In this document: one piece after another, positions 10,735 through 23,034 of the stretch | How positions within the stretch are numbered: the first letter of the stretch is position 1 | Layout of the letters: each line of letters opens with the position of its first letter | Assembly: GCF_032854445.1 (NCBI RefSeq) | Contig: NC_088305.1 | Coordinates: forward strand, 18,893,717 to 18,957,716 | Source of the DNA: Liolophura sinensis | Taxonomy: Eukaryota > Mollusca > Polyplacophora > Chitonida > Chitonidae | DNA length: 64,000 nucleotides | Reading direction: 5' to 3' | Program-made: the position numbers and the translations under genes | The notes under the pieces: model-generated | Seen by the model: the letters and a program-made list of their open reading frames with translations, nothing else | Told to the model about the DNA's origin: nothing | Database searches by the model: none

Positions 10735-10985
10735 TTACATTAGTACGCACTGAGCATACGATTTCCGAATAACAGACGCCGAAGTCCCATGAATTCTTTT
10801 CCTAAATGACTGTTCCAACTGTTGTCATACCACTGTTGTCCACTAAAGACATTTAATGTGGAGGACAAAATCGTGTAAGGCGTATGCTTACGAGCAGGTA
10901 TACCGCAGTCCGCTCTGTGTTGTGTTTGAAACTGCCACCTCTTAATGGCCATTCAGCCCGCGTCGGTGTTCACTGGTGATTTTTA
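10735..10985 (+). repeat. duplicated block b
   Basis: It aligns with 19975-20285. Shared phrases include TTCCAACTGTTGTCATAC, CCGCAGTCCGCTCTGTGTTG against CCTCAGTCCGCTCCGTGCTG, and CGGTGTTCACTGGTGATTTTT. Gaps and substitutions are scattered in a noncoding pattern. Confidence 0.6.
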
Positions 10986-11579
10986 GCGTGTCCGAATGTC
11001 TTTATTTGAACATTCAGCCAGTCTCACTTATTCTGGTCTGGTTCTCATCTGTTCCCATGCAAAATGGTGGTTCAGAATTTCTTGCCCTTTTGGGTGTTCC
11101 TTAAAATTAAACATAGAAAATCCTCAACGACAATAGTTTACTGGGGTAAATTTACTTCAGCTTCCAACGGTCTAAAGGACCTGGTATGGTAAGTCGGGGA
11201 ATCGGCCCCAGTGCTGGAAACTGTGCACCTCAAGAAGCGAAACTGACTATGGCTGTGACTGACAACTGCTGACACACTCGTAAGGCTGCTTCTTTTATCA
11301 GTTCTGTATTACTCTTCTATTCCTGTTATATAACAAACATACGCTGAAGCAAGGTATAGGTCTTAAAACTTATAAAATAAGTAACTTTCTGAAAAGTTCC
11401 TCAGCATGCAGCTATGCACCAGTCAGTTAAATACATATATAACAAATGTTCAGCCTAAAGTTTTCCACAGTGACTGTGCTAGTTCACTGTACTATGAAAT
11501 ATACCTGACAGACTATGGCACAAATACGGATTTCAAACTTGCTAAAATATAACAAAACAAATCACATTATAAAGCAACC
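10986..11579. other. unassigned DNA
   Basis: No supported feature. The sequence looks unique within this window. Confidence 0.45.
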
Positions 11580-11682
11580 CCCAGGCTCTGCACGGTTCGC
11601 TCCTACCATAATGCTGGTCGCCGTCTTATAAGTGAAATATTCTTGAGTACTGTGTAAAACATCAATCAAATAAATAAATATC
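11580..11682 (+). repeat. SINE 3' fragment
   Basis: 5'-truncated main SINE: CAGGCTCTGCACGGTTCGCT, CATAATGCTGGTCGCCGTCT, TATAAGTGAAATATTCTTGA and an AAATAAATAAAT tail. Confidence 0.85.
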
Positions 11683-12086
11683 AGGTGTTACAAAGGGTAT
11701 CGCTCCGAATAATGTTCCAATGACTTGAGTTAAACTGTGTTATTCTGTGTAGAGTTGTGTTTGTTTCTTCAGGTAGAATAATTGTACAAAGACCTTTAAT
11801 CTATCGCCGAACTAGACATTCGTATACCAGCCGTCAGCCAGTATGGGCGTTTCAAGTCAGTAACTGCAAGGCCATGTCTTTAAGATGTAAGTCTAAACTC
11901 TATTCAACAAAACGTTTGAAGATTTTGGAGGGCAGACACATGAAGCTGGCCTTTGTGGATAGTTTTCCCTAGTTGGATAATTGGTCAAGCAGGTTAGAAG
12001 AAAAGCACATTGCAATGATCGGACTATGTACCAGACTACCGTGTCTGTACTTTACAGTTGGTCAGATATTGTCATCCCAAATAACA
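11683..12086. other. unassigned DNA
   Basis: No supported feature. The start of the 143-codon plus-strand frame (11981) lies here, but most of that frame is the following minisatellite. Confidence 0.45.
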
Positions 12087-12394
12087 GAGTATCGTCATGC
12101 CTGAATGAGATGAGAATTCTCATCCTCAACATAAAGGGTGTATCGTCATGCTTGAATGAGATGAGAATCCTCATCCTCAACATGAAGGGTGTATCGTCAT
12201 GCTTGAATGAGATGAGAATTCTCATCCTCAACATAAAGGGTGTATCGTCATGCTTGAATGAGATGAGAATTCTCATCCTCAACATAAAGGGTGTATCGTC
12301 ATGCTTGAATGAGATGAGAATTCTCATCCTCAACATAAAGGGTGTATCGTCATGCTTGAATGAGATGAGAATCCTCATCCTCAACATAAACGGT
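12087..12394 (+). repeat. 51-bp minisatellite, six copies, palindromic core
   Basis: Six units of 51 bp are present. The typical unit opens with GTGTATCGTCATGCTTGAAT and contains GATGAGAATTCTCATC, a perfect 16-bp palindrome with an EcoRI site. Units 3 to 5 are identical. Units 2 and 6 carry GAATCC in place of GAATTC, which breaks the palindrome. Because 51 is a multiple of three, the array is open on both strands (17-residue repeats in the frames at 11981-12412 plus and 12052-12465 minus). I regard these frames as by-products and not proteins. Confidence 0.9.
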
Positions 12395-14764
12395 AGCGAG
12401 AGAGGACAATGACCGGGATAGCTATGTCTTACTCTTACCGTGACAGAGATGACTTCAGTATCCACTCATTATATGCATTAGAGCTTAAGATATCCCGTCG
12501 TACTTATAGGATTTGTGTCCAGATGTATTATATGTTGTTAAGTTTAACGTAAGAAAAATCATTGATAAACGGTACATTATAGTCTATTTCTTTTAGAGAG
12601 TCACCTACATTTAGCTGTCTGTAAAATCAGTCATACTCATTACCAATATTGCCTTTAGTCAGTGACACGTAACAACATAAGCTCTACGCACTGATATTTT
12701 GAACGTCCATAGCATTGCAAGGAAAATGAAGTTTTTTTGAACAGTTTTTTTCTAATTCATAATTAGCTCGGTTTTGTAAGGCAAGAACCAATTGCCTCAC
12801 GTGACGTCATAATTATTCAAAACCAGTGGCATGTTCAACATGTTTTGACGGAGGTCGACACCAGTTACCTAAACTGTTATCGGTTTTACTGTAAACTTTG
12901 TTTCTAGGGTTTGAAATTGTTAACACCTTTAGTATAGTATAACCTTAATAAACGAATTTTATTTTATCTCTTGCAGTATATAATCTCATGGCAGTATGGT
13001 TTTAAAGTTGGATGTTAGGACATTTTGTTATAAAACACGATATAGTCTGTTCGCTGAGACTGTAGCTTAGCCTGAGTTTGTTCTAACCGCACGTTGGTGC
13101 ACCTATTGTGATACAAATTACTCTCCACGCCATTCCCCAGCATGCCACTGGATTTTTAATAATTATGACTTCAACGGAGGCAATGAGTTGTGTCGAAACT
13201 GGGCTTATGCAGTTTTCTTTGCAAGAATATGGACTTCCAACATATCGGTGTGTAGAGCTTGTGTTGCCACATGTCACTGATTAAAGGCAATTTTGGTAGG
13301 GAGAATGATTTTACAGAGAGCTGAATATAGGCGACTCTGTATAAGAAATAGACTAAAATCTCAGTAATATGGCACTTAAAATCACTAGATAGTGAGGCTG
13401 GTTTTGTGCATTTTTTCCGCCAACACTCGGTAGTCTCCGCCGAATTATGTCATACTAGTCCAAACCTTACGAACTGTCAGAGCTTCCCCATTTAGTTCAG
13501 TGTTAATTAAAGCTAAAAGAATGACAACAAGCATATTGAATTTCTCCAAGAAATGAATTGGTGTTCTGCATACGATTGTAAAAACAGGTCGTAAGAACTC
13601 TGCAGTTCATTTTTTTCAAATTACCAGACCATTTGGCCCTCCGGAAGTCGCGGATTTATGGTACAAGACGTAAGACTTTTGTTCCCAACAAAAGCAGCCG
13701 TATGTGATCTACGTGGTAGATTGTAAATCTATGAACACAAACGCAGACAAGTATTTATGTTGTACACGACTATAATAGGCCCCTGTAGGCATAGGCTATT
13801 CGGAATGCCAACAGTAACATGTACCGGTAATTGTCATCGCATATAGGTATGAATTTAGAACCCTCGGAGAATAGATTGATGTAGATTGAGGGAAAGAATG
13901 GTAAATAAATATTAAATTTTAAGATAAACATAGCGAATGTACAATGTAACGTATGATAAAGTTATAGCTTAAAAGCCCGCATTGCCAGCGCGGTTGTAAA
14001 TGCCTGGCCAAAGACCAAATCGAACGTCTGAAAATTTCGAATTGGAAATCTTGCCAGAAATGTCATAGCTGGAACTTCAACGCAGTCTAGTATGGATTCA
14101 GTTTGATACGGCAGTACATTTACTCCTTTGTAGCTAGAATCCATTTCGATAATGACATCGTTTTGACACGGATTCTATGACGTCACCCGCTGATCAGTAT
14201 CGCACGGCCAGCTGGATATCGCTGGTGCTGTATATCTGTTGTTTTTGAAGGATTTAAAGTCATTTTTCAGAAGCCATCCCCACCCCCGCTAACATACTGT
14301 TTAAAAAGGTTATAATTTCTATAATTAAGGCCATTAGGTAAATCTGTCACCAATCCTTTTAAATCATATAACGACGCAGAGTCATTAGATATTCTAGGCA
14401 TGCCAGATAACCAACGATTTAGTGGATGCGTCAACAAAGAGAAAACTTCAGGGCTCCATTGAGGAGCAATATACTAAAAAAAGGGCATTCCGGATTCCAC
14501 GGACTGGTCTGACGTTTCTGAGAAACTGAAATGTTATCGATTAGAGCGGGGTTCAAGGCTGGAATGTAAATCTGAAAGTGATAATGTTTAAATATATAAA
14601 CACTAGATGGTACGATATATGTGTTTGTCTTTCCACTGTCGTATCTTGTCAGACGAAATTGTGTTGACGTGAAATGCTAATCAAATAACTCTAAATTATG
14701 GGAAAGAGGTGCTGATGATTTATATATGAAGCATGACCATGCCAATTATCCGGTAAAAAGAAAA
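12395..14764. other. unassigned DNA
   Basis: No gene is supported in this 2.4-kb stretch. Two TGACGTCA palindromes occur (12802-12809 and 14178-14185). The short minus-strand frames at 13083-13277 and 13962-14144 are unrecognised. Confidence 0.45.
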
Positions 14765-16240
14765 CACGCTCCGGTGTCCGCTTGCTGGCTCCAAACGACG
14801 TGAACACCTGGACTAGTCATATCAATTAGTCATTGGTTTTCGTGTAGCTTTCAACGACACGGAATAATTCAGGTTTAAATCGAGCATTGATTTGCTTGGT
14901 GGCATTTGGGGACTGAGTGTCAGCCCATATTGTTAGAAACACCGGCCTCTCCCCGACAGTTTAATCCACCCGCTTCTCCCAGCCAGTCTGAACGGCTAGA
15001 CAGACATCTCATCCACTCACCTCCTCACCCTTACCCACAAACCGCATATCCAGAACCTTCTGGAGGTGTACTTCTAGCACCAAATCAGTGAGAAATTTGC
15101 AGTTGCCCAAGTTTGTAGTTAGTCAGTTTGACATGTAACAAAATTGCCACGGTAAAGGGAAATAGGGAAAGCCACGCTTGATTTCACAGCTCTCTGGGAA
15201 ACATTCTGATTGGTGGCGAGCGTGGTGACGTCACAGTTCCCGGACACAGCGTGGAGAGTTTCTTAAAGACGTAGTAATAGACACCAAAACGATATCGTGT
15301 CATGATCATTATGTCCAGTTTTAGATTTCTCGCCTTGAGAAAACTGTGTACGATTTTATCTCCTGTTTTCGGCAATAGAAATACAGCAGTCGGCTTGACA
15401 CAGTTGCTTTTCGTCCATATTGTGTTGTGTTTTAATGAAAATTAGTTTTGTTTTTTCAGGCTGCTTGTCAAGAACTGTAATATTGTCTTTCGTATCACAT
15501 TTACAAGTAATCACAATTATATTGCCTTTCGTATCACAAGTAATACAATTTACAAATGGTGCCATATCACAAGGATAACTGACTGTTTCACGCTCAACAG
15601 CTTGATGTATAGACAATACACTTTCTGACAAACTCAGTGGACAGAAATGAAAGCCTTTTGTGAAGAAAATAATCGCGTGGAAGAATTCAAACATGGATTT
15701 GTAATATCAGAGAGAGTGTGTTGTCTGGAAAGGATTTGCAATCGGAGAGTCCATCTAGTTATTACAATGACATCAAAGAGTACGATCAGACACTAGATAC
15801 AGCGTGACCAGGCCGTTCTGCACAGCCAGAAGTGATGGATGTATTGAGGTTTCAACAGAGGGTCTCACTGAGAGAATGTCACAGTCAGTTTCTGAGTCCA
15901 AAAGTCCACAGATCCCCTGGCCCGATGACAAACTGGGAAGCCACTAGCAAGCCACTGACGTAAAGAAAGTAATCATAAACTCCCCTCTCCGGCCCGGAGA
16001 ACAAAGAATTTCGTCAACTTTGACGGAGAAAATTGCTGACAGCGAGACTGTCTATGAACCAACGCATTGACATATACGAATCTCAAATGAGGCATTTTTA
16101 TGAAGATTTTAGGAGAACGTGTGTCTGCATTGATATTATACCTTGGTGTCTCCCTTAACAGGTGTTCTGGAGGTATTGATGAAGATACCTCAGTGGATGA
16201 GCTATACTGGCCACTTCATCATTCACAATACGTAAAAAAT
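14765..16240 (+). repeat. duplicated blocks c, d and e
   Basis: About 14765-14885 matches 49262-49375 inverted. 14925-15110 matches 20846-20990 (GTTAGAAACACCGGCCTCTC against GTTAGAAATACCCGCCTCTC). 15184-15375 matches 46870-47060 inverted. 15540-15920 matches copies at 20700-20840, 21150-21290, 22090-22510 and, inverted, 40195-40560 and 45730-46100. 15990-16240 matches 22655-22930. In block d the phrases GACTTTCTGACAAACTC and ATTACAATGACA recur in all the better copies. Amino-acid replacements between copies are frequent, so I see no sign of a maintained protein. Confidence 0.6.
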
Positions 16241-16319
16241 ACCTTGTGAAAATTACAAAAGCTGGAGAAAATATAGGAAGCTCCGTGTGGCTAAAACGGA
16301 GAAAACCACACTCTCCAAA

Positions 16320-16740
16320 CGGTACATCTTATCTGCACCTATACATGTACAAAGACCAAAACGGTTTCCTCTCCCGCAGACTTTACGACAAGGGGGATAG
16401 TTTCAATTTCGAGCATTGTAAATTATCCTTACTTGGACAGCAATATAAACAAGGGACCTGCATATGGCGTGTTCATATCTTGCGTTGTAGCATTTGTTGG
16501 ATCCCTCGTGTTGTGTGACGATTTCAATCAAAGTCACAAGTTATTACTGCAAAAACTATTGTGTCAAGATTATTTCGTCAAATGCCTTCACTCCAAGTTT
16601 GTTAAGTTTGACAATGAGAATAATTGTTTTGGAAGTAAGTATGTACAGAGCGTGTAGAATCCCTTCGCTGTGCTTCATGATTGTGTCAAATTGCGCTCAA
16701 GCCGCGGCTAGGGGCGATATATTGATCGTGTTGAATTAGA
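16320..16740 (+). repeat. dispersed block f
   Basis: CAAAACGGTTTCCTCTCCCG, then AGCAATATAAACAAGGGACC, ATTTCAATCAAAGTCACAAG and TTATTACTGCAAAA. Recognisable copies lie at 25305-25870 (split by a SINE), 54140-54370 and 62178-62410. The copy here has no SINE and so shows the empty site for the 25.5-kb insertion. The overlapping open frames at 16246-16739 differ between copies and are not supported as genes. Confidence 0.6.
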
Positions 16741-17012
16741 TCGCCACGTTGGATATATGAACAGTTGCAATCATAGTGCAACTGATCATGTTTTGTTACC
16801 GACAACTGATATTCTATTGACTATCAGATCACGATTTGAATACTGATTTTACTCAGCGTTCTAAAACACACCTCGCGTCTTTCCAACATCATTGAAAACT
16901 GCCGACTGCTTCTCTTTGCATGATTCCGTCCTATTTTCGTACATTATATACTCTCTTAGTTCTTTGATGGTTTGTTATACGTCGTTGTTGGGAACTGGCC
17001 TTGAGAATACTG
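16741..17012. other. unassigned DNA
   Basis: Weak similarity to 25950-26230 (for example GGATATATGAACAGTTGC and TTGAAAACTGCTGACTGCTT) suggests this is the downstream part of block f. No gene is seen. Confidence 0.4.
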
Positions 17013-17590
17013 GAGAAGGTTGTCACTCATTTAACAGCGGGGATCAGGGTTATTAGTCCGTAGAAAACCACCTCACTTTGGCATTTCCTTGACAAATTTA
17101 CTCACAGGAGCACAAGCTGGATTCGAACATTCTTTCCCTGACCAAGCGTCGATCAACGCCTTGCAAAATAGATGTATATGATTTCCAGTCTGATCATCAC
17201 TTAGCTTGTCCTGACATGATCTTAACTGGTTGGCTGTGTATGATTCAACAATGAAGTACAAACTTCCAACCACACTAATCTATGCTTAACTCCGTACTGC
17301 AGCAGGTTGTCGCTCATTTAACATCCGCAATCAGATTTATACGTCCGTAGAAAATCGCTTCACTTTGAGATGCCGCCACTTGACAAATTTACTCCGAGAA
17401 ACACAAGCTGGATTCGAACACGCGTCTTCCCCGACAAAGGGCCGATCAATGGCTTGCCGAATAGATCTAAAGTATATGATTTCCCACCTGATCATCACTT
17501 AGCTTGTCCTGACAGGATCTTAACTGGTTGGCTGTGTATGATTCAACAATGAAGTACAAACTTCCAACCACACTAATCTATGCTTTATCT
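17013..17590 (-). repeat. block g, tandem pair of SINE-like repeats
   Basis: Two head-to-tail copies of about 280 bp lie at 17013-17285 and 17291-17590. A third, very similar to the second, is at 23035-23330. Each contains AAGCTGGATTCGAACA, which on the minus strand is a B-box-like TTCGAATCC, and ends in CTGTGTATGATTCAACAATG with AAGTACAAACTTCCAACCAC. A tRNA-derived repeat in minus orientation is plausible, but no clear A box was found. The 60-codon frames beginning at 17370 and 23114 are this repeat, not a gene. Confidence 0.6.
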
Positions 17591-17619
17591 TGTGTCGTTT
17601 TGTGACGGTATATTTATAG

Positions 17620-17830
17620 ATAGTAAGTTAGTTAGTTAGTTAGTTTATTATTTATTTTTTTAGTGATTTCTGTTTGAGGCTATACTCAAGAACTGTTTAA
17701 CTTATTTTATAGATGTCTAGATTAAACCATCGACCTTGGACAAGTTCCTGACAAACTTTCACAAAGGCGTAGTACATACAAGCACACCATACTGGGAGGG
17801 ACTAGTGGCCCTCCTCGAACGTTAGACTGC
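17620..17830 (-). repeat. SINE-like repeat with GTTA/TTTA tail
   Basis: A TTAG/TTTA-rich start, then GATTTCTGTTTGAGGCTATA and CTCAAGAACTGTTTAACTTA, a diverged form of the common SINE 3' module on the minus strand. A close copy follows block g again at 23365-23590. Confidence 0.55.
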
Positions 17831-17969
17831 GCAAACGGATTGTATCCGTGATAATTGATATAAATTGTGATCATTGTAAAAATCTTTACAAATCTAAACA
17901 ATTCAGAACTTTAGAGTTGAATGATAATCTCAGCTATGAGCTAACACACAGTGAGTTTGTGGAAAATTA

Positions 17970-18960
17970 AACTTTTCAGGTAACTGCGTTTCTTGGGGCC
18001 AACGTCTGAGACTGTTTATGGCGCTTCCGGTTTGATGGCATTTGTAGGGTACAATTGATTATAGCGTGTGTAAAAATGAGTAATGAGCATCCTTGGAGCG
18101 TGTAATGAACAAACATCAACATCCGGTGTGATATGTATGACTTCCGCTTTAGTGTCCAAGTATAAATGGTCGCCAAGTGTAATCCCGAATTCCCTACGTC
18201 TCCAAGCTAATTTGCCAAAGAAATATGATTATTTCCGGTTATGTCGATGTCACTTATGGTTCATTAAACCTTCTCTCCATGCTTCGCGTCACAAACAACA
18301 AAATCTAAAATGATTAGTAGCGTATATGTATATTTGCTCACCGCTTAGAATCTTGCAAAACAGATAAAGAGTTGCTTAACCAGATATGGCCCACGGGTGT
18401 TAATTTTGTCATTAGAAAGACCTTTAGGTTGAAGTTACAAGTTACAAGTTCTACTGTTAACATGTTCTTAAAGATCTCTAATTTATTTAAGATTCGAATG
18501 GTTGATTGATGCTTGTAAAACAGCGTACTAAGTTAAAGAGTATTTAATAGGGCTATAAAGTATACAGGGCTGCGGTGCGTTTCGTAGGTAACCAAACTTA
18601 CCTTAGTGAGCTACCAGAATCTAGTGAGTTTACAATGTGCCTGGCACGTACTGAGTAAAAAATACCTGTCCATACAATACCATAACTTTGCTGACGTCAC
18701 GGAAACATTCTGAAAAGCTCATGAGAAGACCTCTTGTCCATGATACATTCTAAGTCTCATAAAAAACTGTTTTAAATATTGCGCTTTGTCTGCTCAGAAT
18801 TTATGGACCAATGAATGTTGAGCTTGTACACTTTATCCAAAATATACGACATGACAGGCGCAAGTAAGATGCGGTGTAAATCCCGTTTGGCCGATTCATT
18901 ACCATGTACCCTTCTTAGTAGTAACGTACAGCTTAGCACTGAAAGCCTTTCAATCCAGGG
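17970..18960 (+). repeat. duplicated blocks h, i and j
   Basis: Block h (17970-18260) shares AAAATGAGTAATGAGCATCC and GTGTGATATGTATGACTTCC with 24055-24450. Block i (18545-18640) matches 21430-21545 and 24650-24745. Block j (18780-18920, CAGAATTTATGGACCAATGA, GACAGGCGCAAGTAAGATGC) matches 21645-21790 and 26745-26900. A TGACGTCA palindrome lies at 18692-18699. Confidence 0.55.
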
Positions 18961-19389
18961 CGCAACTTACACAAAGTAGACGCTCGCACATACGTGATGC
19001 ATCAACAGATATCCACTTGTTGATTTTAGGCGACTGTTAGAAGTTATATGTCATTTTTGGAGCAAGGCATTTTTGTATAAAATTACTCAAGATAATTTTA
19101 TGTAGACTGTTTCTGTTTGTGTGTTCAACTGTTGCGTGTGTAGTGTCTCTTTTCCAGCTTTAAGCTGTCTCATTATAGTGCAGTAAAATGTGAAAGATGC
19201 AATTAAGAATTTAGAGTTTCTCATCTCCTTTGTAATTTTAGACGACTTCTGTCGTTTGCTTTATTAAAAGTGTTCTTGCTTTTAAGTTTGTTTTCAACTA
19301 TTGTCTGTAATTTATTTTAAATCAATATAGTCCAACTGCTGTAAAATATATCATGTAACTTCGTAGAGCTTTGAAATTGGAGAAAGGAG

Positions 19390-19660
19390 TGAGAGCTTGG
19401 GGTTTAACGTCGTACTTAACAATTTTTCAGCCATATGACGACGGACGCATCCTTAGAGTTCATGTAATGTGCCTACTTGTTGCAGGACAGATTTCCACCG
19501 CTCTTTCATCTAGAGCTGCTTCTCTGAGACGACTTACCGAAGACAAGTAAGCCGCCCCGCCCAAGCCACTGTACTGATACCTGTCAACCAGTCGTTGCAC
19601 CCTTAATGCTGAACGCCAAGCGAGGAACTTACAACTTCTTTTAAGTACTTAAGTTTGACC
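19390..19660 (-). repeat. SINE-like repeat, GTTTAACGTCGT family
   Basis: GGGTTTAACGTCGTACTTAA, CAATTTTTCAGCCATATGAC and GACGACGGACGC mark the 3' end (minus orientation) of a repeat family also seen at 42158 (minus), 43288 and 47318 (plus). The rest (ATGTAATGTGCCTACTTGTT to about 19660) is probably its body. Confidence 0.6.
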
Positions 19661-19974
19661 CGTCTGAGGTTTGAGCGGACGTTTTAAAGAGAAAGGAACA
19701 GAAACGTGTTGTTAAAAAGGCAGAAAAATTGACTGCTCTACAGATGTAATATCAGATGTTTTCTTTTGTTTAATTTATGAGACTGTGTTTTTATACTCCT
19801 CTAAGCCAGTTAAGATACCAAGCTATTACCAGTGGTCAGAACATATCAGGTACAACAGAGTGGTGTTTGCGAGTGGGTTACCCAAGATAACATACTGTCT
19901 CCGTTACGTTGAAACAATAAAAGATGTACTCCTAGTTCTGACAGCAATTTTGCAAAACACGAGCTCTACTCGAC

Positions 19975-20285
19975 GTTAGACATCATCTCACATTAGTTCG
20001 CTTTGAGAAAATGTGTCCGGAATATGAGACGCCGAACCAGCACGGACTCATTGACTAAATGACAATTCCAACTGTTGTCATACAGCTGTTATGTACATAA
20101 GTTTAGTACCGATCTTTTGCGTTGTTATTTACCGACCAAACACATTTATTGTTAAAGACTGGCACAAGGCGTCTGCTTAGAACCAGCTGAGATACCTCAG
20201 TCCGCTCCGTGCTGTGTTTGAAAATGCAACCGCTTAATGTCCAGTCCCCATCGGTGTTTTGGTTCCTGATGATTTTTGGAGCGAT
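19975..20285 (+). repeat. duplicated block b, second copy
   Basis: It aligns with 10735-10985, with a region of about 60 bp (20098-20150) absent from unit 1. Confidence 0.55.
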
Positions 20286-20699
20286 TTTGTTTGTCGTTAG
20301 TTGAACATCCTAGCAACGCCAAGGGGACGTCACTCACAGCCTCATCACCACTTGTCTCCTTGTGTCCTCTCGCCTTCGGTAAGTCGTCTCAGGGAAGCTG
20401 CACTAGATAGAAGAGCTTCACTTTGCTGTTGAACCACGAATATATCGGCTCATGTTTAGTCGCAGTTTACTTTCTCAGCAGACAGACTTTTCGTACTCTT
20501 GTAATTTCGTAAACATGAATATCCGCAGAACGAAATGGCTTTTATTACAGTTCTTTCATACTTTTCACAATATTTTGTAAAATTGCCAAAAATTATCAAA
20601 ATATGGCACGATACCGTGGAATACTTTACTGATTAAACGCAACGATTTTTGAAAACGCAACCGTGGTTTGATGAAAAAATGCTTGTACACTATAAAACT
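20286..20699. other. unassigned DNA in unit 2
   Basis: No gene is supported. ACTTTTCACAATATTTTGTAAAATTGCC near 20570 resembles 21950-21975, another internal duplication. Confidence 0.4.
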
Positions 20700-22930
20700 A
20701 GCCTTTCACATCGTCGTTACATGTAATACAATTAACAGATGGTATCATATCACAAGGACGATTGGCTACATAACCCTCGACAGCTTTGATGTGTACCCAC
20801 TACACTTTCTGACAAACTCAATGTGCTGACCCTGCCCCATGAGGACGAACGCAAACTGTTAGAAATACCCGCCTCTCCCATCCAGTCTCATCGACTTGAC
20901 CGGCACCTCAGGCATTCCCACCGAACTCGCACACACGCCACAAACGCAGTATCTAAAGTGTACCTCAAGCAATAGTTCAATGAAAAATTTGCTGTTGGCC
21001 CAATTGTAGTCGTAGCTAGTCATTCTGAGATGTAAAAAGATTACCACAAAATCCGCAAAAGAATAAAGGTCCGTTTGACTTAATAGATCTTTGGGAAGCC
21101 TTCTAGTGAGTAATCAACTCTAATACTGGTATTTTTACGTAATGCGATTTACAAGGTGATATCAAATCATAAGGCTGATTGACTATATAACGGTCGACGG
21201 CTTGATGTATGCCTATTTCACTTTCTGACCAACTCAGCGAAATGACATCAAAGCCTTTTGTTGTCTGGGAATCTTCAGTCTAGACGGTTGGAAAAAAGAA
21301 GGCTATGCAATCAGACCCTTCTAGGATCTTTAGAAGATAGAGCGTGGTGCCCAGGTCGTTCTGCAGACGTTAGCAAATACAGTCTGATGCCCAGGTTGTG
21401 TATAAGAATGCATTAAGTTAAAGAATATTTCACAATTATTCAGGGTGACGGTGAGTTTCATGAATAGGGGATACCAAAACTCCCTTCAGCGAATTACCAG
21501 ATTTTGGGATGGGGATAACTGGTCCTTTCAAACTTGATTTTCCACATGGGATTTCAAGATGACTGGAAAAATGTATGGAGTTTACACGTTGGTGCAAACT
21601 GGGTAAAATATTTTTGTCTGCCCAGTTTTCGAAACCTTGTCCTTTTGTGCCCAGAATTTATGGACTGATGAAAATCGAGCTTTTACACTTCAACCAAGAT
21701 ATACCCCCTGACAGGCGCAAGTAACGGATGATATAACTTCCGTTTGAAGAATTCATCATGACGTGTACCGTTTTTATTAACGTCCAGTATAACACTGGGA
21801 GTCTACAATCCTGTGTACAAATATGAAGAACTCAAGAACTAGACGTTCAAGTACATACACCGCATGAACAGAAATCCACTTGCTGATTTTAGTCGAATGG
21901 CAGAAATTATATGCTAAGAGTCTTTTTGGTAGTTATGACGGATTAAAATTACTGAGTAATATTTTATAAAATTGCCAACAAAATATAGCAAGATACCGTG
22001 GAATACCTTACTGATTATGACGCAAATAGGTTTTGAAAACGAGGCTGTGATTTGATGAAAATTAGTTTGCTCTTTCAGGCTGGTTGTAAAACCTAATAGT
22101 AAACTTCTCCATCGAACTACGTGATACAATTTACAGGCCATGTCATATCACACTGTGTGATTAACCTTACAACGGCCGGCTTGATGTATGGCTAATTGAC
22201 TTTCTGACAAACTCAATGGACAGAAATCAAAGCCTTTTGTCGGAATACAAAATAATCGAGCGGAAGAATTCAAACATGGATTTTTAATATCAGAAAGATT
22301 GTGTTCTCTGAAAATGCTGTGCAGTTGGAGAGTCCATGTAGTAATTACAATGACAACAAAGAGCACGATCAGATGTTAGCAGATACAGTGTGGTGCCCAG
22401 ATCGTTCCGCAGAGCCTGAAGTGACGGATATAAGGAGGTTCCAACATAGGGTCTCATTTAACAGATGTCAAAGGAGGTTCCTGAGTTCAATGTCCACAGA
22501 CCTCCCGTCCCAACGATGCCGATCACGAGCCCAGGACATTAAGCTTAGTTGTTCCTTCAAACCATGAGGATGTCCGTTACTTGAAGTCCTCTGACTGTCC
22601 GCGTTCCGCCGAACACCGCCGGCAAGCCACTCACGTAAACAATGTAACGACAAAGAAACTTCCCTCTCCGGCCCCGAGTGCAGTGAATTTTATCATCGTT
22701 GACGAAGAAAATTGCTAACAGCATAGACAAGGAAAACAAACGCATTAGCTTATACGAGTCTGAATAGATATATTTTTATGAAGATTTTAGGAGGACGTCT
22801 GTCTGCGTTGATATTATACCTTGGTGTCTCCTTTAACAGGGTGTTCTGTATGCGAAATCTTTATGGAGCCACCTCACTGGATGAGCTATATCGGCCAATT
22901 CATCATTGAGAATACGTAAATAAAGTACTA
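20700..22930 (+). repeat. duplicated blocks c, d, i, j, d and e, unit 2
   Basis: Three partial copies of block d occur within 1.6 kb (20700, 21150, 22090), separated by i and j segments. The 22090-22930 copy is the longest and continues into block e (CCCTCTCCGGCCC, ATTTTTATGAAGATTTTAGG, TTATACCTTGGTGTCTCC). A frame at about 22485-22690 reads PNDADHEP and ends in NFIIVDEENC. It is matched only loosely in other copies, so I do not call a gene. Confidence 0.55.
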
Positions 22931-23034
22931 TATCTGCAGTGGAAAGTACAAAGACTGGAGAAAATATATGAAGCCCGCGTGATTGTGGAATAGACCTACT
23001 AGCATTTGTATATTTATTTGATAAGATGCTTAAC

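Larger units (their letters stand above)
9330..19020 (+). repeat. large diverged duplication, unit 1 (blocks a to j)
   Basis: This unit has a diverged counterpart at about 19020-26960. Matching blocks in order are: a 9500-9610 with 19270-19395; b 10735-10985 with 19975-20285; c 14925-15110 with 20846-20990; d 15540-15920 with 21150-21290 and 22090-22510; e 15990-16240 with 22655-22930; g 17291-17590 with 23035-23330; h 17970-18260 with 24055-24450; i 18545-18640 with 21430-21545 and 24650-24745; j 18780-18920 with 21645-21790 and 26745-26900. Identity ranges from near-identical (g) to weak (c). The unit boundary is marked by TGATTTTAGGCGA at about 9343 and 19023. No gene is recognisable inside. 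Confidence 0.55.

Noticed and set aside
11981-12465. Repeat protein with 17-residue units
   Set aside because: The 51-bp palindromic minisatellite gives open frames on both strands. Nothing distinguishes a coding strand.
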